A program made the position numbers and the translations under genes. 64,000 nucleotides of DNA from Agreia pratensis. Lineage in GTDB: Bacteria > Actinomycetota > Actinomycetes > Actinomycetales > Microbacteriaceae. This document shows positions 18,056 to 27,569 of this stretch, piece after piece (position 1 is the stretch's first letter; each line of letters begins with the position of its first letter). The notes beneath the pieces are model-generated. The model searched no databases. It was not told the DNA's origin and worked only from the letters and a program-made list of their open reading frames with translations. The stretch is from NCBI RefSeq assembly GCF_900177685.1, contig NZ_FXAY01000002.1, positions 496,001-560,000 of the forward strand, given 5' to 3'.

Positions 18056-18259
18056 ATGCCCACAGGAGACGTCGAGACATTCCACGAGGGTGGTGCCTGG
18101 TACAACCGGGTCGACGGTGAGAAGGGAGCTACCGGCCCGTATCGATCGAAGGCTGACGCGATCGGTGAGGGACGTGAGCAGGCCCGTCGGCTGCGACGGG
18201 AGCACGCCGTTCGCAATGAGGACGGAGAACTCGACGATCGCACCGCTTACGGAGACTAG
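18056..18259 (+). CDS. DUF2188-like small protein
   Basis: A 67-residue protein with the DUF2188 pattern: WYNRVDGEKGA...RSKADAIGEGREQARRLRREHAV. The family is of unknown role. Two tandem ATGs are present; the second (18056) is preferred because AAGGAGG lies 4 bases before it and only 1 base before the first. Confidence 0.75.
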   Translation: MPTGDVETFHEGGAWYNRVDGEKGATGPYRSKADAIGEGREQARRLRREHAVRNEDGELDDRTAYGD

Positions 18260-18297
18260 CCGACTGGATTCAGGCGCTGGTCGGGGGACGCTTAAAC

Positions 18298-18336
18298 AAA
18301 AAAGTCCCACCTCGCGTAGAAGCCGCGGGATGGGAC
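18298..18336 (-). terminator. Terminator after tRNA-Phe
   Basis: On the minus strand GTCCCA pairs with TGGGAC, with an inner CGCG pair, followed by six Ts. It lies 3 bp downstream of tRNA-Phe and ends the tRNA transcript. Confidence 0.85.
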
Positions 18337-18338
18337 AG

Positions 18339-18411
18339 TGCCTCCGACCGGCGTCGATCCGGTGACCTTTCGATTTTCAGTCGAACGCTCTACCAACTGA
18401 GCTACAGAGGC
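18339..18411 (-). tRNA. tRNA-Phe (GAA)
   Basis: A 73-nt cloverleaf on the minus strand. Acceptor GCCTCTG pairs with CGGAGGC, the D-loop reads TAGCTCAGTTGGTAGAGC, and the anticodon loop CTGAAAATC carries GAA. The T-arm is CCGGATCGACGCCGG with the loop sequence ATCGACG in place of the usual TTCGAAT. CCA is not encoded. Confidence 0.95.
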
Positions 18412-18435
18412 GAGTGACCGAAGTCGCTCACAGAC

Positions 18436-18462
18436 AAAAAGCCCTTCCTCTCGGTTGGGCTT
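18436..18462 (-). terminator. Hairpin with T-run between tRNA-Asp and tRNA-Phe
   Basis: On the minus strand AAGCCC pairs with GGGCTT, followed by TTTTG. It lies between tRNA-Asp and tRNA-Phe and could give partial termination or mark a processing point. Confidence 0.65.
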
Positions 18463-18472
18463 GTCGCCTTGG

Positions 18473-18546
18473 CGACCCTGACGGGACTTGAACCCGCGAC
18501 CTCCGCCGTGACAGGGCGGCGCGCTAACCAACTGCGCTACAGGGCC
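18473..18546 (-). tRNA. tRNA-Asp (GTC)
   Basis: A 74-nt cloverleaf on the minus strand. Acceptor GGCCCTG pairs with CAGGGTC, the D-loop is TAGCGCAGTTGGTTAGCGC, and the anticodon loop CTGTCAC carries GTC. T-loop GGGTTCAAGTCCC is standard. CCA is not encoded. Confidence 0.96.
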
Positions 18547-18649
18547 ATACTGGTGAATCTGAACTGCCTGGTGAATCTGTACTGCTTGTTAAGTTGTCGT
18601 GGTTGTGCTGCTTTTTTCTTACTGGTGATTCTTCGTGCTGTTACCAATG

Positions 18650-18722
18650 TGACCCCAACGGGATTCGAACCCGTGCTGCCGCCGTGAAAGGGCGGTGTCC
18701 TAGGCCTCTAAACGATAGGGCC
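18650..18722 (-). tRNA. tRNA-Glu (TTC)
   Basis: A 73-nt cloverleaf on the minus strand. Acceptor GGCCCTA pairs with TGGGGTC, and the anticodon loop CTTTCAC carries TTC. The T-loop GGGTTCGAATCCC is standard. It is the first gene of the Glu-Asp-Phe series. The promoter must lie between 18723 and about 18800; I did not identify it. Confidence 0.96.
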
Positions 18723-18886
18723 GTTGGTGACAACTCAACGAGTATGCCACACACTTCTCGCTCTCGCCAATTCGGGTCGGCGAACCCGCTTCGAGATGCG
18801 ACTCGACGCGGAATGAACCGGGAATTCCGCGGTCGGCAGGCCATGATCTTGGGGAGGCCCAACGCTCTGTTGTTAGAGTGGCCCCT

Positions 18887-18900
18887 GTTACTACTGTTAC
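18887..18900 (+). promoter_or_regulatory. Candidate MtrA-type direct repeat
   Basis: GTTAC-TACT-GTTAC, a direct repeat with a 9-bp period, lies 43 bp upstream of the M23 peptidase start. MtrA, the response regulator controlling cell-wall peptidases in Corynebacterium and Mycobacterium, binds loosely similar GTAAC/GTTAC direct repeats. The assignment is by resemblance only. Confidence 0.4.
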
Positions 18901-18943
18901 TAGAGTGATAAAAGCTTGCTCGTCATCACCGCCCGGGGGAATT

Positions 18944-20269
18944 GTGAAAGCCACGAAAAGTCGACGTCGACACCGCGGCCCCTGGACTCTGCGACACCTC
19001 ATCGGGTCGATCACGGTATCGGTTGCCCTGGTGGCCACGGGATCGGTGCTGGCAGCGCCGGCCTACGCCGACGACTACCCCACGTGGGAAGACGTGCAGG
19101 CCGCTCAGGCCAACGAGTCGAGCAAACAGAGCGAGATCCAGCGAATCCAGGGTCTGATCGCGTCGCTGCGAGACGCGACCGCGGCCGCCCAGTCGCTCTC
19201 GATCCAGCGCGGAACCGAGTACCAGGAAGCACAGACCAAGTACGACACGGCCTCGTTCAAGGCCGACGAACTCGACTCCCAGGCGGCGGCGGCCCAGGCG
19301 ACGGCGGATGCCTCGATCAAGCAGGCGGGCCAGCTCGCTGCGCTGATGGCCAAGTCCGGTGGCAACGGTCTGTCGGTGAACCTCTTTACCAGCGAGTCGA
19401 GCGAGGCCGACGGCCTGCTCTACCAGCTCGGCGCGATGAGCCAGCTCACGGGATCCGCCTCGAAGCTCTACGCCACGGCCGAACAAGACAAGAACACGGC
19501 CCAGTCGCTCACCGACCAGGCCGTCGTGGCGCGCGATGCACTGAAGGCTCTGGCCGATGAGGCCGAAGCTGCTCGCAACGAGGCGATCGCCGCGCAGAAG
19601 TCCCTCGAAGAGTCTCTCGCCGCCCAGCAGACGCACGAGGTTCAACTCGAGACCCAGCTCGCGGTTCTCACGCAGAACCGCCAGGCGACGGAGGCCGACT
19701 ACAACGCGGGTGTCGAGGCTCGGCGCGTCGCCGAAGAGGCGCGCAAAGAAGCCGAGCGACAGGCTGCTGCCGCTGCGGCCGCCGCGGCAGCGGCATCCGG
19801 TGGCGGTGGCGGTGGTGGAGGCGGCGACAGTAGCGGCCCCGGCCCGGTGTCGAGCGGCTGGGCCAGCCCGTTCCCCGGCTCCTACTCCACAGACGAGTAC
19901 GGCATGCGCACGAACCCTGTCACGGGAAACTACACGCTGCACGCGGGTCTCGATCTCAACTACAACAGCGGCACCTGTGGCGCTCCCGTCTATGCAGCGG
20001 CGGCCGGTGAGGTCAGCTATGCCGGCTACAACGGCGGCTACGGCAACTTCGTCGAGATCAATCACGGTGGCGGCGTGCGCACCGGGTACGGCCACAACAC
20101 GAGCCTCAACGTGGGTTCAGGCCAGTACGTTGCCGCGGGCGAGATCATCGCTTTCGCCGGAACGACGGGCAATTCCACCGGATGCCACGTGCACTTCGAG
20201 GTGCGTGTCGGCGGGGACCCCACCGACCCCCGGCCTTTCATGGCCGATCGCGGCGTCTACTTCGGCTAG
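18944..20269 (+). CDS. Secreted M23 peptidase with coiled-coil domain
   Basis: A 441-residue peptidoglycan hydrolase-like protein. A basic start and hydrophobic segment end in AAPAYA-DD (signal peptide). About 230 residues of Ala/Gln/Glu-rich coiled coil and a poly-Ala plus poly-Gly hinge follow. The C-terminal lysostaphin-type M23 domain shows HAGLDLNY and HVHFE, holding the zinc ligands. The architecture is that of EnvC-like division hydrolases or their activators. GTG 18944 is chosen because it directly precedes a normal signal peptide and GGGGGAA lies upstream; the longer reading would put 22 odd residues first. Confidence 0.88.
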   Translation: MKATKSRRRHRGPWTLRHLIGSITVSVALVATGSVLAAPAYADDYPTWEDVQAAQANESSKQSEIQRIQGLIASLRDATAAAQSLSIQRGTEYQEAQTKYDTASFKADELDSQAAAAQATADASIKQAGQLAALMAKSGGNGLSVNLFTSESSEADGLLYQLGAMSQLTGSASKLYATAEQDKNTAQSLTDQAVVARDALKALADEAEAARNEAIAAQKSLEESLAAQQTHEVQLETQLAVLTQNRQATEADYNAGVEARRVAEEARKEAERQAAAAAAAAAAASGGGGGGGGGDSSGPGPVSSGWASPFPGSYSTDEYGMRTNPVTGNYTLHAGLDLNYNSGTCGAPVYAAAAGEVSYAGYNGGYGNFVEINHGGGVRTGYGHNTSLNVGSGQYVAAGEIIAFAGTTGNSTGCHVHFEVRVGGDPTDPRPFMADRGVYFG

Positions 20270-20310
20270 AGCCCTGCGCTGATCGATGAGGTCGCGAGCG
20301 GCTGCATCGA

Positions 20311-20356
20311 AAAAGGCCCTTCGACAGGCTCGGGAATGAGCGTCGAAGGGCCTTTT
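20311..20356. terminator. Bidirectional terminator between M23 gene and ppa
   Basis: AAAAGGCCCTTCGAC pairs perfectly with GTCGAAGGGCCTTTT (15 bp, 16-nt loop). It gives a T-run on each strand and serves the convergent M23 and pyrophosphatase genes. The rest of the gap, 20270-20310, has only weak similarity to the dispersed repeat. Confidence 0.9.
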
Positions 20357-20369
20357 GTCGGCTGAGGTT

Positions 20370-20861
20370 CTAGTGACCCTCGACCTTGAGCTTCTCGATG
20401 CCGTCGAGCACGATCTGCTCGGCGGCGGCGGCGTTCTGCCACCCCTCGGTCTTGACCCACTTGCCGGGCTCGAGGTCTTTGTAGTGCTCGAAGAAGTGCT
20501 CGATCTCCTTGCGGGTCGACTCGGGAATGTCGTCGATGTCCTGGATGTGGGCCCAGCGCGGGTCCTTCGCGGGAACGGCGATGACCTTGGCGTCAGAACC
20601 GCCGTCGTCGGTCATGTTGAACACGGCGACGGGGCGGACAGAGACGCCGACACCCGGGAGGAGCGGGTACTCGAGCAGCACCAGCACGTCGACGGGGTCA
20701 CCGTCGAGGCCGAGGGTGTTCTCGAAGAAGCCGTAGTCGGTGGGGTAGACGAACGAGGTGAACAGCACGCGGTCGAGAAAGACCCGCCCGGTCTCGTGGT
20801 CGACTTCGTACTTGTTGTGGCTTCCCTTGGGAATCTCGATGATCGCGTCGTAAGCAGCCAT
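20370..20861 (-). CDS. ppa: Inorganic pyrophosphatase (family I)
   Basis: A 163-residue cytosolic enzyme hydrolysing pyrophosphate. It has [21 protein letters not shown], and the metal-binding signature [10 protein letters not shown] near residues 55-64. The ATG at 20861 gives the normal actinobacterial length; an upstream extension is not supported. It is divergent from tilS with a 47-bp gap. Confidence 0.97.
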   Translation of the reverse strand: MAAYDAIIEIPKGSHNKYEVDHETGRVFLDRVLFTSFVYPTDYGFFENTLGLDGDPVDVLVLLEYPLLPGVGVSVRPVAVFNMTDDGGSDAKVIAVPAKDPRWAHIQDIDDIPESTRKEIEHFFEHYKDLEPGKWVKTEGWQNAAAAEQIVLDGIEKLKVEGH

Positions 20862-20908
20862 GCCGGCGGTTCTCCTTCGTGGGTCGTGAACTGCAATAAC
20901 GTTACTGG

Positions 20909-21937
20909 ATGCCCCTCGAGACTCCATCCGAACGTCGCCCCCGCCTGACCCCGGCGATCGCCGACGTGCGGCGGGCAGTGCGCGACTTCCTCGAGGCGTT
21001 GCCCGCATCCGATGACGCCCCGCTGGTGCTCGTGGGCCTCAGCGGCGGGCCGGATTCATTGGCCCTCGCGGCTGCGGCCGCGTTCGAGGCGCCCCGTCGC
21101 GGAATGCGGGCGGGAGCCGTGATCGTCGATCACGGTCTGCAACACGATTCCGCCGCGGTCGCCGCCCGGGCTGCTGGGCAGGCGTTGGACTTGGGCCTCG
21201 ACCCGGTGCTCGTGCGGCTCGTGCAGGTGGATGCCGGCCCCGGCTCGGGCGGGCCCGAGGCCGCTGCTCGCAACGCTCGGTACGCGGCCCTGGATGCGGT
21301 GCGTCGCGAGACCTCGTCGGTCGCGGTTCTTCTCGGCCACACTCTCGACGACCAGGCCGAGACCGTGCTCCTCGGCCTGGCGCGCGGTGCCGGCGCATCC
21401 AGCCTGCACGGTATGGCGCCCGTCTCGGGTGTCTTCGTGCGCCCGCTGCTCGGCATCCGGCGCTCGACCACCGTCGCAGCCTGCGCCGATGCGGGGCTCG
21501 AACCGTGGCTCGACCCGCACAACGCCGACACAGCCTTCTCGCGCGTCAGAGTGCGCCAGGCCGTGCTGCCGGTACTCGAGAGTGAGCTCGGACCGGGCAT
21601 CGCCGAGGCTCTGGCCCGCACCGCCGAGCAGCTGCGCGAAGACGGCGACGCCCTCGATCACATGGCCGAGGAGACGATCGAAGAGATCGTGGAGCACGCC
21701 GAAGCGGGTATCGCCATCTCGGTCGGGGCTCTCACGGCGAATCCCGCCGCTCTGCGCAACCGCATCATCCGCCACGTCGTGCTGAGCGAGTTCGGCGTCA
21801 GCCTCAGTCGCGCGCAGACCCTTGCCGCTGCCGCCCTCGTGACCGATTGGCACGGGCAGAAGGGCGTCGACCTGCCCGGCATTAGAGTTGTCAGGGTCGC
21901 CGGGAATCTCGTGTTCCAGGCTGCGTCAGACATCTAA
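20909..21937 (+). CDS. tilS: tRNA(Ile)-lysidine synthase
   Basis: A 342-residue enzyme that adds lysine to C34 of the AUA-reading tRNA-Ile. The PP-loop SGGPDS is at residues 45-50, and [11 protein letters not shown] follows at about 140. The C-terminal TilS substrate domain is short, as usual in actinobacteria. It begins the long plus-strand housekeeping series; hpt follows after 14 bp. Confidence 0.95.
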   Translation: MPLETPSERRPRLTPAIADVRRAVRDFLEALPASDDAPLVLVGLSGGPDSLALAAAAAFEAPRRGMRAGAVIVDHGLQHDSAAVAARAAGQALDLGLDPVLVRLVQVDAGPGSGGPEAAARNARYAALDAVRRETSSVAVLLGHTLDDQAETVLLGLARGAGASSLHGMAPVSGVFVRPLLGIRRSTTVAACADAGLEPWLDPHNADTAFSRVRVRQAVLPVLESELGPGIAEALARTAEQLREDGDALDHMAEETIEEIVEHAEAGIAISVGALTANPAALRNRIIRHVVLSEFGVSLSRAQTLAAAALVTDWHGQKGVDLPGIRVVRVAGNLVFQAASDI

Positions 21938-21951
21938 TGTGAAGGAGCCCC

Positions 21952-22503
21952 GTGCTTTCGAGTGACATCGCCGACGACCTCACCAGCGTGCTGTACACCG
22001 AGGCCGAGATCCACGCGCGCATTGCGCAGCTCGCTCGCAGCATCGAGGCCGACTACGAAGGAGAAGATCTGCTTCTCGTCGGCGTGCTGAAAGGCGCGGT
22101 CATGGTCATGGCCGACCTTGCTCGCGAGCTGACGCTTCCACTGAATATGGACTGGATGGCGGTCAGTTCCTATGGAGCGGGTACGCAGTCCTCCGGTGTC
22201 GTGCGCATTCTCAAAGACCTCGACAGCGACCTCTCGGGTCGCAAAGTGCTGATCGTCGAGGACATCATCGACTCGGGCCTGACCCTGTCGTGGCTGCTCG
22301 GCAACCTGCGCACGCGCGGAGCGGCGAGCGTCGAGATCTGCGCGCTGTTCCGCAAGCCGGAGGCCGCGAAGGTCGAGGTCGACGTGCGTTACGTCGGCTT
22401 CGAGATCCCGAACGATTTCGTGGTGGGATACGGGCTCGACTACGCGGAGCGCTATCGAAATCTCCGCGATGTCGCGGTGCTCGCGCCGCACGTGTACTCC
22501 TGA
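21952..22503 (+). CDS. hpt: Hypoxanthine phosphoribosyltransferase
   Basis: A 183-residue purine-salvage enzyme with the PRPP-binding loop [14 protein letters not shown] and the conserved GVLKGA near residue 45. It starts at GTG 21952 with GAAGGAG six bases upstream. The tilS-hpt-ftsH order is conserved widely in bacteria. Confidence 0.96.
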   Translation: MLSSDIADDLTSVLYTEAEIHARIAQLARSIEADYEGEDLLLVGVLKGAVMVMADLARELTLPLNMDWMAVSSYGAGTQSSGVVRILKDLDSDLSGRKVLIVEDIIDSGLTLSWLLGNLRTRGAASVEICALFRKPEAAKVEVDVRYVGFEIPNDFVVGYGLDYAERYRNLRDVAVLAPHVYS

Positions 22504-22509
22504 TGGTGT

Positions 22510-22549
22510 GATCTCGATACGGCCGCGGGCGGCCTACTCGATCAGCGCG
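22510..22549. repeat. Dispersed intergenic repeat between hpt and ftsH
   Basis: ATCTCGATACGG, GGCCGCGGGCGGCC and CTACTCGATCAGCG follow in order, nearly identical to the copy at 30-65. It is just downstream of hpt and contains a hairpin that may separate hpt from ftsH expression. Further on, TTGCTC-TC-GAGCAA (22624-22637) is a small palindrome 27 bp before the ftsH start. Confidence 0.75.
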
Positions 22550-22664
22550 GACACCTCGTTACGCCCACGGGGAACATGCAGTCGGTGTGCAGCCAGGCAC
22601 CGATAGCCTTGCCACTATCTCAATTGCTCTCGAGCAACACACCCTCTCGACATGATGAAGAGAC

Positions 22665-24671
22665 ATGAACGCTAAAAAGATCGTCCGATCTCCCATTCCG
22701 TACATCCTGCTCGGCGCCATCGCGCTCTGGATCGGCTTCAGCCTCATCACGGGTGGTGGCTTCAAGCAGATCGACACGCAGGAGGGCCTGCAGCTGCTGA
22801 AAGACGGCAAGGTCAATTCGGCAACCATCATCGATGGTGAGCAGAGAGTCGATCTCACGCTCGCGAAGGCCGACAAGGACTACGGCACGCAGGTGCAGTT
22901 CTACTACGTCGCGCCGCGCGGCGAAGAGGTCATCAATGCGGTCAACGACGCCGCGCCCGCCAAGGGGTACAACGACGAGGTGCCGCAGACCAACTGGTTC
23001 CTGTCTCTCATCGGCATCCTTCTTCCCGTGCTGCTCATCGGAGCCTTCTTCTGGCTCATGCTCTCGGGCATGCAGGGCGGCGGCTCGAAGGTCATGCAGT
23101 TCGGCAAGTCCAAGGCCAAGCTCGTCTCAAAGGAGTCGCCGAAGGTCACGTTCGACGATGTCGCCGGCAGCGACGAGGCGCTCGAAGAGCTCGAAGAGAT
23201 CAAAGACTTCCTGAAAGAGCCGGCGAAATTCCTTGCCGTCGGTGCCCGCATCCCCAAGGGCGTGCTGCTGTACGGCCCTCCCGGAACCGGTAAGACGCTG
23301 CTCGCCCGCGCCGTTGCAGGTGAGGCCGGCGTTCCGTTCTACTCCATCTCGGGTTCCGACTTCGTCGAGATGTTCGTCGGTGTCGGTGCGAGCCGCGTGC
23401 GCGACCTGTTCCAGCAGGCCAAAGAGAACTCTCCCGCCATCATCTTCATCGACGAGATCGATGCCGTCGGTCGTCACCGCGGCGCCGGCATGGGCGGTGG
23501 CCACGACGAGCGCGAGCAGACACTCAACCAGCTGCTCGTCGAGATGGACGGCTTCGATGTCAAGACGAACGTCATCTTGATCGCCGCGACCAACCGCCCC
23601 GATATCCTCGACCCCGCGCTGCTGCGCCCGGGCCGCTTCGACCGCCAGATCGGCGTCGATGCTCCCGACCTGCAGGGTCGCAAGAAGATCCTCGAAGTGC
23701 ACGGCAAGGGCAAGCCGCTCGCCGCCGGTGTCGACCTCGAGGTCGTTGCTCGCAAGACACCCGGCTTCACCGGTGCCGACCTGGCGAACGTGCTCAACGA
23801 AGCCGCGCTGCTCACCGCTCGCTCCAACGCCCAGTTGATCGACAACCGCGCCCTCGACGAGGCCATCGACCGTGTCATCGCCGGCCCGCAGCGCCGCACC
23901 CGCATCATGCGCGACCACGAGAAGCTGGTCACCGCCTACCACGAGGGCGGCCACGCTCTGGTGGCCACGGCCATGAACAACACCGACCCGGTCACGAAGA
24001 TCACGATCCTTCCCCGCGGTCGTGCCCTCGGCTACACGATGGTCCTGCCGCTCGAAGACCGCTACTCGGTCTCGCGCAACGAACTGCTCGACCAGCTGGC
24101 CTATGCAATGGGTGGTCGTGTCGCCGAAGAGGTCGTGTTCCACGACCCCACGACCGGCGCATCGAACGACATCGAGAAGGCCACCGCCACGGCCCGCAAG
24201 ATGGTCACCGAGTTCGGCATGTCATCCGACATCGGTGCCGTCAAGCTTGGCGCCGCTTCGGGCGAGATGTTCCTGGGTCGCAACATGGGTCACGAGCGCG
24301 ACTACTCCGATCGCATCGCCGAGAAGGTCGATGAAGAGGTGCGCCGACTCATCGAGGCAGCCCACGACGAGGCCTGGGGCGTTCTCAACGAGAACCGCGA
24401 CATCCTCGATCGTCTTGCCCTCGAGCTGCTCGAACACGAGACGCTCGACCACGAGCAGCTCGCGGTGATCTTCAAAGACGTCAAGAAGCTCACGCCTCGC
24501 CCGCAGTGGCTCTCGAGCGACAAGCGGCCCGTCTCGCAGCTGCCTCCGGTGGCGTTCCCCACCCCGAAGGCGCCAGTCGATGCCGGCGCAGTCGATGGCG
24601 GAATCCAGTCCGAGCCGGAGCAGAAGCCCAAGCGTTCGCCGCAGGCTCCGCCCCGTCCCGCAACCGCGTAG
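22665..24671 (+). CDS. ftsH: ATP-dependent zinc metalloprotease FtsH
   Basis: A 668-residue membrane AAA+ protease for quality control of membrane and cytosolic proteins. It has two transmembrane helices (about 11-29 and 111-132), Walker A GPPGTGKT (204-211), Walker B IIFIDEID, the SRH region [19 protein letters not shown], and the zinc site HEGGH (426-430). The tail is Pro/Lys-rich, as in other actinobacterial FtsH. It is followed after 12 bp by folE. Confidence 0.98.
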   Translation: MNAKKIVRSPIPYILLGAIALWIGFSLITGGGFKQIDTQEGLQLLKDGKVNSATIIDGEQRVDLTLAKADKDYGTQVQFYYVAPRGEEVINAVNDAAPAKGYNDEVPQTNWFLSLIGILLPVLLIGAFFWLMLSGMQGGGSKVMQFGKSKAKLVSKESPKVTFDDVAGSDEALEELEEIKDFLKEPAKFLAVGARIPKGVLLYGPPGTGKTLLARAVAGEAGVPFYSISGSDFVEMFVGVGASRVRDLFQQAKENSPAIIFIDEIDAVGRHRGAGMGGGHDEREQTLNQLLVEMDGFDVKTNVILIAATNRPDILDPALLRPGRFDRQIGVDAPDLQGRKKILEVHGKGKPLAAGVDLEVVARKTPGFTGADLANVLNEAALLTARSNAQLIDNRALDEAIDRVIAGPQRRTRIMRDHEKLVTAYHEGGHALVATAMNNTDPVTKITILPRGRALGYTMVLPLEDRYSVSRNELLDQLAYAMGGRVAEEVVFHDPTTGASNDIEKATATARKMVTEFGMSSDIGAVKLGAASGEMFLGRNMGHERDYSDRIAEKVDEEVRRLIEAAHDEAWGVLNENRDILDRLALELLEHETLDHEQLAVIFKDVKKLTPRPQWLSSDKRPVSQLPPVAFPTPKAPVDAGAVDGGIQSEPEQKPKRSPQAPPRPATA

Positions 24672-24683
24672 CTCTCCGAGCGC

Positions 24684-25259
24684 GTGACAGCATTCGACCG
24701 GGCTCGTGTCGAGGCGGCCGTGCACGACATTCTCATCGCCATCGGTGAAGATCCATCGCGCGGCGGCCTCGATCGAACCCCGGCCCGTGTAGCCGACGCC
24801 TACGAGGAGTTCTTCTCCGGTCTGGGCGTCGACGCCGTGTCGATGCTCGGTGACACCTTCGCCGTGCCCGAGGGCGCCGAGGCCGAGCCCGTTCTGGTGC
24901 GCGACATCGAATTCCGCTCGGTGTGCGAGCATCACCTGCTCCCATTCACCGGTGTCGCCCACGTGGCGTATGTTCCGTCGAATCGACTCATCGGCCTCGG
25001 GCGCATCGCGTCTGTGGTCGACGCCCTCGCATCACGGCCGCAACTGCAGGAACGACTCGGAGACGAGATCGCCTCCGTGATCGAGGACGGCGTCGACGCC
25101 CGCGGTGTTCTCGTCGTCCTCGACGCTCAGCACGACTGCGTCAGAACACGAGGGCCACGGCAGACACGCAGTTCGACCGTGACGGTGTCGAGTCGCGGTA
25201 CGCTGTCGCAGCCCGCGGAGCGCGCGGAGCTGATGAGCCTGATCGGAGCCACGACGTGA
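24684..25259 (+). CDS. folE: GTP cyclohydrolase I
   Basis: A 191-residue enzyme making dihydroneopterin triphosphate, first step of folate synthesis. It has the FRSVCEHHLLPF block with zinc ligands, and the C-terminal zinc cysteine in QHDCVRTRG. The GTG start at 24684 is the first codon giving the family length. Its TGA overlaps the GTG of folP. Confidence 0.96.
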   Translation: MTAFDRARVEAAVHDILIAIGEDPSRGGLDRTPARVADAYEEFFSGLGVDAVSMLGDTFAVPEGAEAEPVLVRDIEFRSVCEHHLLPFTGVAHVAYVPSNRLIGLGRIASVVDALASRPQLQERLGDEIASVIEDGVDARGVLVVLDAQHDCVRTRGPRQTRSSTVTVSSRGTLSQPAERAELMSLIGATT

Positions 25260-26179
25260 GAACGAGCGACGTGAGTGCAACCGGCCCGACCGCCCACGGG
25301 GGTGGCCGACCCGCGTCCGTTCGCCGCCGCATCCGGTCGTCGACGGCCGCGCGCGGAGTGCCGCTCACGGGCGAGCGCACCCTGATCATGGGCATTCTGA
25401 ACGTGACGCCCGATTCGTTCAGCGATGGTGGGCGGTTCAACACGCTCGACGCGGCTCTCGAGCACGCTGCCGATCTCACAGCGCAGGGCGCTGACCTCAT
25501 CGACATCGGCGGAGAGTCGACCCGACCCGGGGCAGAGCGTGTGCCGGTGGCCGAAGAACAGCGCCGGGTGCTGCCGCTCGTACGCGAGCTCGCGCGCGGC
25601 GGCATAGCGGTGAGTGTCGACACGATGAACGCGGCGACCGCTCTGGCAGCGGCGCACGCGGGCGCGGCCGTCATCAACGATGTCTCCGGGGGACTCGCAG
25701 ATCCCGACATGACCCGCGTCGCGATCGAGACGGGCCTGCCTTTCGTGGTGATGCACTGGCGAGGTCACAGCGCCGAGATGGCTGCCAAGGCGAGTTACGC
25801 CGATGTGGTCTCCGATGTGCGTCGCGAACTGGAATACCGCGTTGCCGAACTCATCGTGCGCGGGGTCGATCCAGCCAAGATCATCGTCGACCCCGGTATC
25901 GGCTTCTCGAAGAACGCAGAACACAACTGGGCCCTGCTGGGCCACTACGGCGAGCTGGCCTCCCTCGGACTGCCGGTGCTCGTCGCGGCATCGCGCAAGG
26001 GATTCCTCGCCCCGCTCGTCGCCGAGGGTGCTGCTCCGGATGCGCGGGACGCGCCGTCGGCCGTCGTCGCAGCGATCGCGGCCTCGCAGGGTGCCTGGGC
26101 CGTGCGCGTGCACGACGTTGCCCAGACGCGCGCCGCCCTCGACGTAGCCGATGCGTGGCGAAAGGGCGCCCGATCATGA
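25256..26179 (+). CDS. folP: Dihydropteroate synthase
   Basis: A 307-residue TIM-barrel enzyme, target of sulfonamides. Visible motifs are IMGILNVTPDSFSDGG, DIGGESTRPGA and ASRKGF. The start GTG at 25256 overlaps the folE stop (GTGA) and adds about 35 Ser/Arg-rich residues before the conserved core; GTG 25271 is an alternative. It is coupled to folB by an ATGA overlap. Confidence 0.96.
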   Translation: MRTSDVSATGPTAHGGGRPASVRRRIRSSTAARGVPLTGERTLIMGILNVTPDSFSDGGRFNTLDAALEHAADLTAQGADLIDIGGESTRPGAERVPVAEEQRRVLPLVRELARGGIAVSVDTMNAATALAAAHAGAAVINDVSGGLADPDMTRVAIETGLPFVVMHWRGHSAEMAAKASYADVVSDVRRELEYRVAELIVRGVDPAKIIVDPGIGFSKNAEHNWALLGHYGELASLGLPVLVAASRKGFLAPLVAEGAAPDARDAPSAVVAAIAASQGAWAVRVHDVAQTRAALDVADAWRKGARS

Positions 26180-26598
26180 CCCACGACCTCGTGCCGATCG
26201 ACGAGCTCGACACCCTCACCCTCACGGGCCTCGAGGTTTTCGCGCACCACGGCGTATTCGACTTCGAGCGCGCCGACGGCCAGACCTTCCTCCTCGATCT
26301 CACCGTGTGGCTCGACACCGCACCGGCGGCAGAGGGTGACGATCTCGCTCAGACCCTGCACTACGGCGAACTGGCCGTCGAGGTCTCCGAGGCTGCGGCT
26401 TCGGAGCCGGTCGACCTGATCGAGACGCTCGCCGAGCGCATCGCGACGCTCGTTCTCGCGCATCCGGTCGCTCGACAGGTCAGAGTCACGGTGCACAAGC
26501 CCGACGCACCCATCCCCGTGCCCTTCGCCGACGTCTCGATCACCATCGTGCGGCCCCGCGGTCGTCTCCGCACAGCGAACGCCGAGGAGGCGCGATGA
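26176..26598 (+). CDS. folB: Dihydroneopterin aldolase
   Basis: A 140-residue enzyme converting dihydroneopterin to hydroxymethyl-dihydropterin. LTGLEVFAHHGVFDFER and PVDLIETLAERI carry the substrate-binding residues. ATG 26176 overlaps the folP stop (ATGA), and its own stop overlaps folK. Confidence 0.95.
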   Translation: MTHDLVPIDELDTLTLTGLEVFAHHGVFDFERADGQTFLLDLTVWLDTAPAAEGDDLAQTLHYGELAVEVSEAAASEPVDLIETLAERIATLVLAHPVARQVRVTVHKPDAPIPVPFADVSITIVRPRGRLRTANAEEAR

Positions 26599-27116
26599 GC
26601 GCGCACGAGTTGGGTGGCACCCGCGCCGTGCTCGCTTTCGGAAGCAACCTCGGCAATCGCGGAGAGACGATCAACGACGCGATGGCCGAGATCTCTGCGT
26701 TGCCCGGTGTCGTGATGATCGGAGAGTCCAGCCTCTACGAGACCGTGGCCGTGAAGCTCCACGGCATCGACCCCGATGCCCCCGCCTACCTCAACGCCGC
26801 AGCGATCATCGAGACCACGCTGGCGCCGCACGCGCTGCTCGACGCACTCAATGAGATCGAGCTGAGGCACGGCCGGGTGCGCGAAGAGCGCTGGGGAGAT
26901 CGCACGCTCGACATCGACGTCATCACCTACGGAGTGCTCGAACTCGACGACGAGAGACTCACGCTGCCGCATCCGCGGGCCTGGCAGCGCGACTTCGTGC
27001 TCGCCCCGTGGCTCGAGCTCGATGCGGATGCGACGATTCCCGGCCGTGGCCGGGTCGACGTACTGCTCGCGTCGACCGACGACACGGCCCGCCGAACCCG
27101 ATCGGAGTCGATGTGA
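26595..27116 (+). CDS. folK: Hydroxymethyl-dihydropterin pyrophosphokinase
   Basis: A 173-residue HPPK enzyme activating the pterin for dihydropteroate synthase. It shows AFGSNLGNRGETI, ERWGDRTLDIDVITYG with the catalytic aspartates, and LPHPR. It overlaps folB by 4 bp and the DUF3180 gene by 4 bp. Confidence 0.96.
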   Translation: MSAHELGGTRAVLAFGSNLGNRGETINDAMAEISALPGVVMIGESSLYETVAVKLHGIDPDAPAYLNAAAIIETTLAPHALLDALNEIELRHGRVREERWGDRTLDIDVITYGVLELDDERLTLPHPRAWQRDFVLAPWLELDADATIPGRGRVDVLLASTDDTARRTRSESM

Positions 27117-27568
27117 AGCGCACCACCCCGTTCCCTGTGATCGCTCTCGCGCTGGCGGGCGCCATTGTCGGGTTCCTCCTGCAGATCGGCCTCGCGTCTG
27201 GCGGCAGGCCGATCCTCGTTCCGCCGGTTACGCTGCCGATCACACTCGCCGCTGCCGCGGCCCTCGTACTCGCCTTCGCTATTCCCGTCTACCGAGCCAT
27301 CCGCGGGCCGGTCCGGCGCGAGGTCAACCCGTTCAGAGCGATGCGGGTCGTGGTGCTCGCGAAGGCGTCGAGCCTCGTCGGCAGCCTCGTGGCCGGGTTC
27401 GGGCTGGGATGCACGATCTATGTGCTCTCGCGCGCGATCGTTCCCGAGGTCTCGTCGCTCTGGCTCTCGATTGCCAGCGCTGCTGGCGGAGTGGTGCTGC
27501 TCGTCGCTGGTCTCATCGCCGAACAGCTCTGTGCACTGCCGCCCGACGACTTCACCCCGGAGACCTGA
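27113..27568 (+). CDS. DUF3180 membrane protein
   Basis: A 151-residue protein with four hydrophobic segments, matching DUF3180, which in actinobacteria follows folK (Rv3605c position in Mycobacterium). The GTG at 27113 overlaps the folK stop. NPFRAMRVVVLAKASSL is the most conserved stretch. Function unknown; the constant linkage to folate genes suggests a related membrane role. Confidence 0.88.
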   Translation: MKRTTPFPVIALALAGAIVGFLLQIGLASGGRPILVPPVTLPITLAAAAALVLAFAIPVYRAIRGPVRREVNPFRAMRVVVLAKASSLVGSLVAGFGLGCTIYVLSRAIVPEVSSLWLSIASAAGGVVLLVAGLIAEQLCALPPDDFTPET

Positions 27569-27569
27569 C

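Noticed and set aside
20270-20310. Further copy of the dispersed repeat after the M23 peptidase gene
   Set aside because: Only a short TGCGCTGATCGATGAGGTCGC string resembles the family; too degenerate to list.
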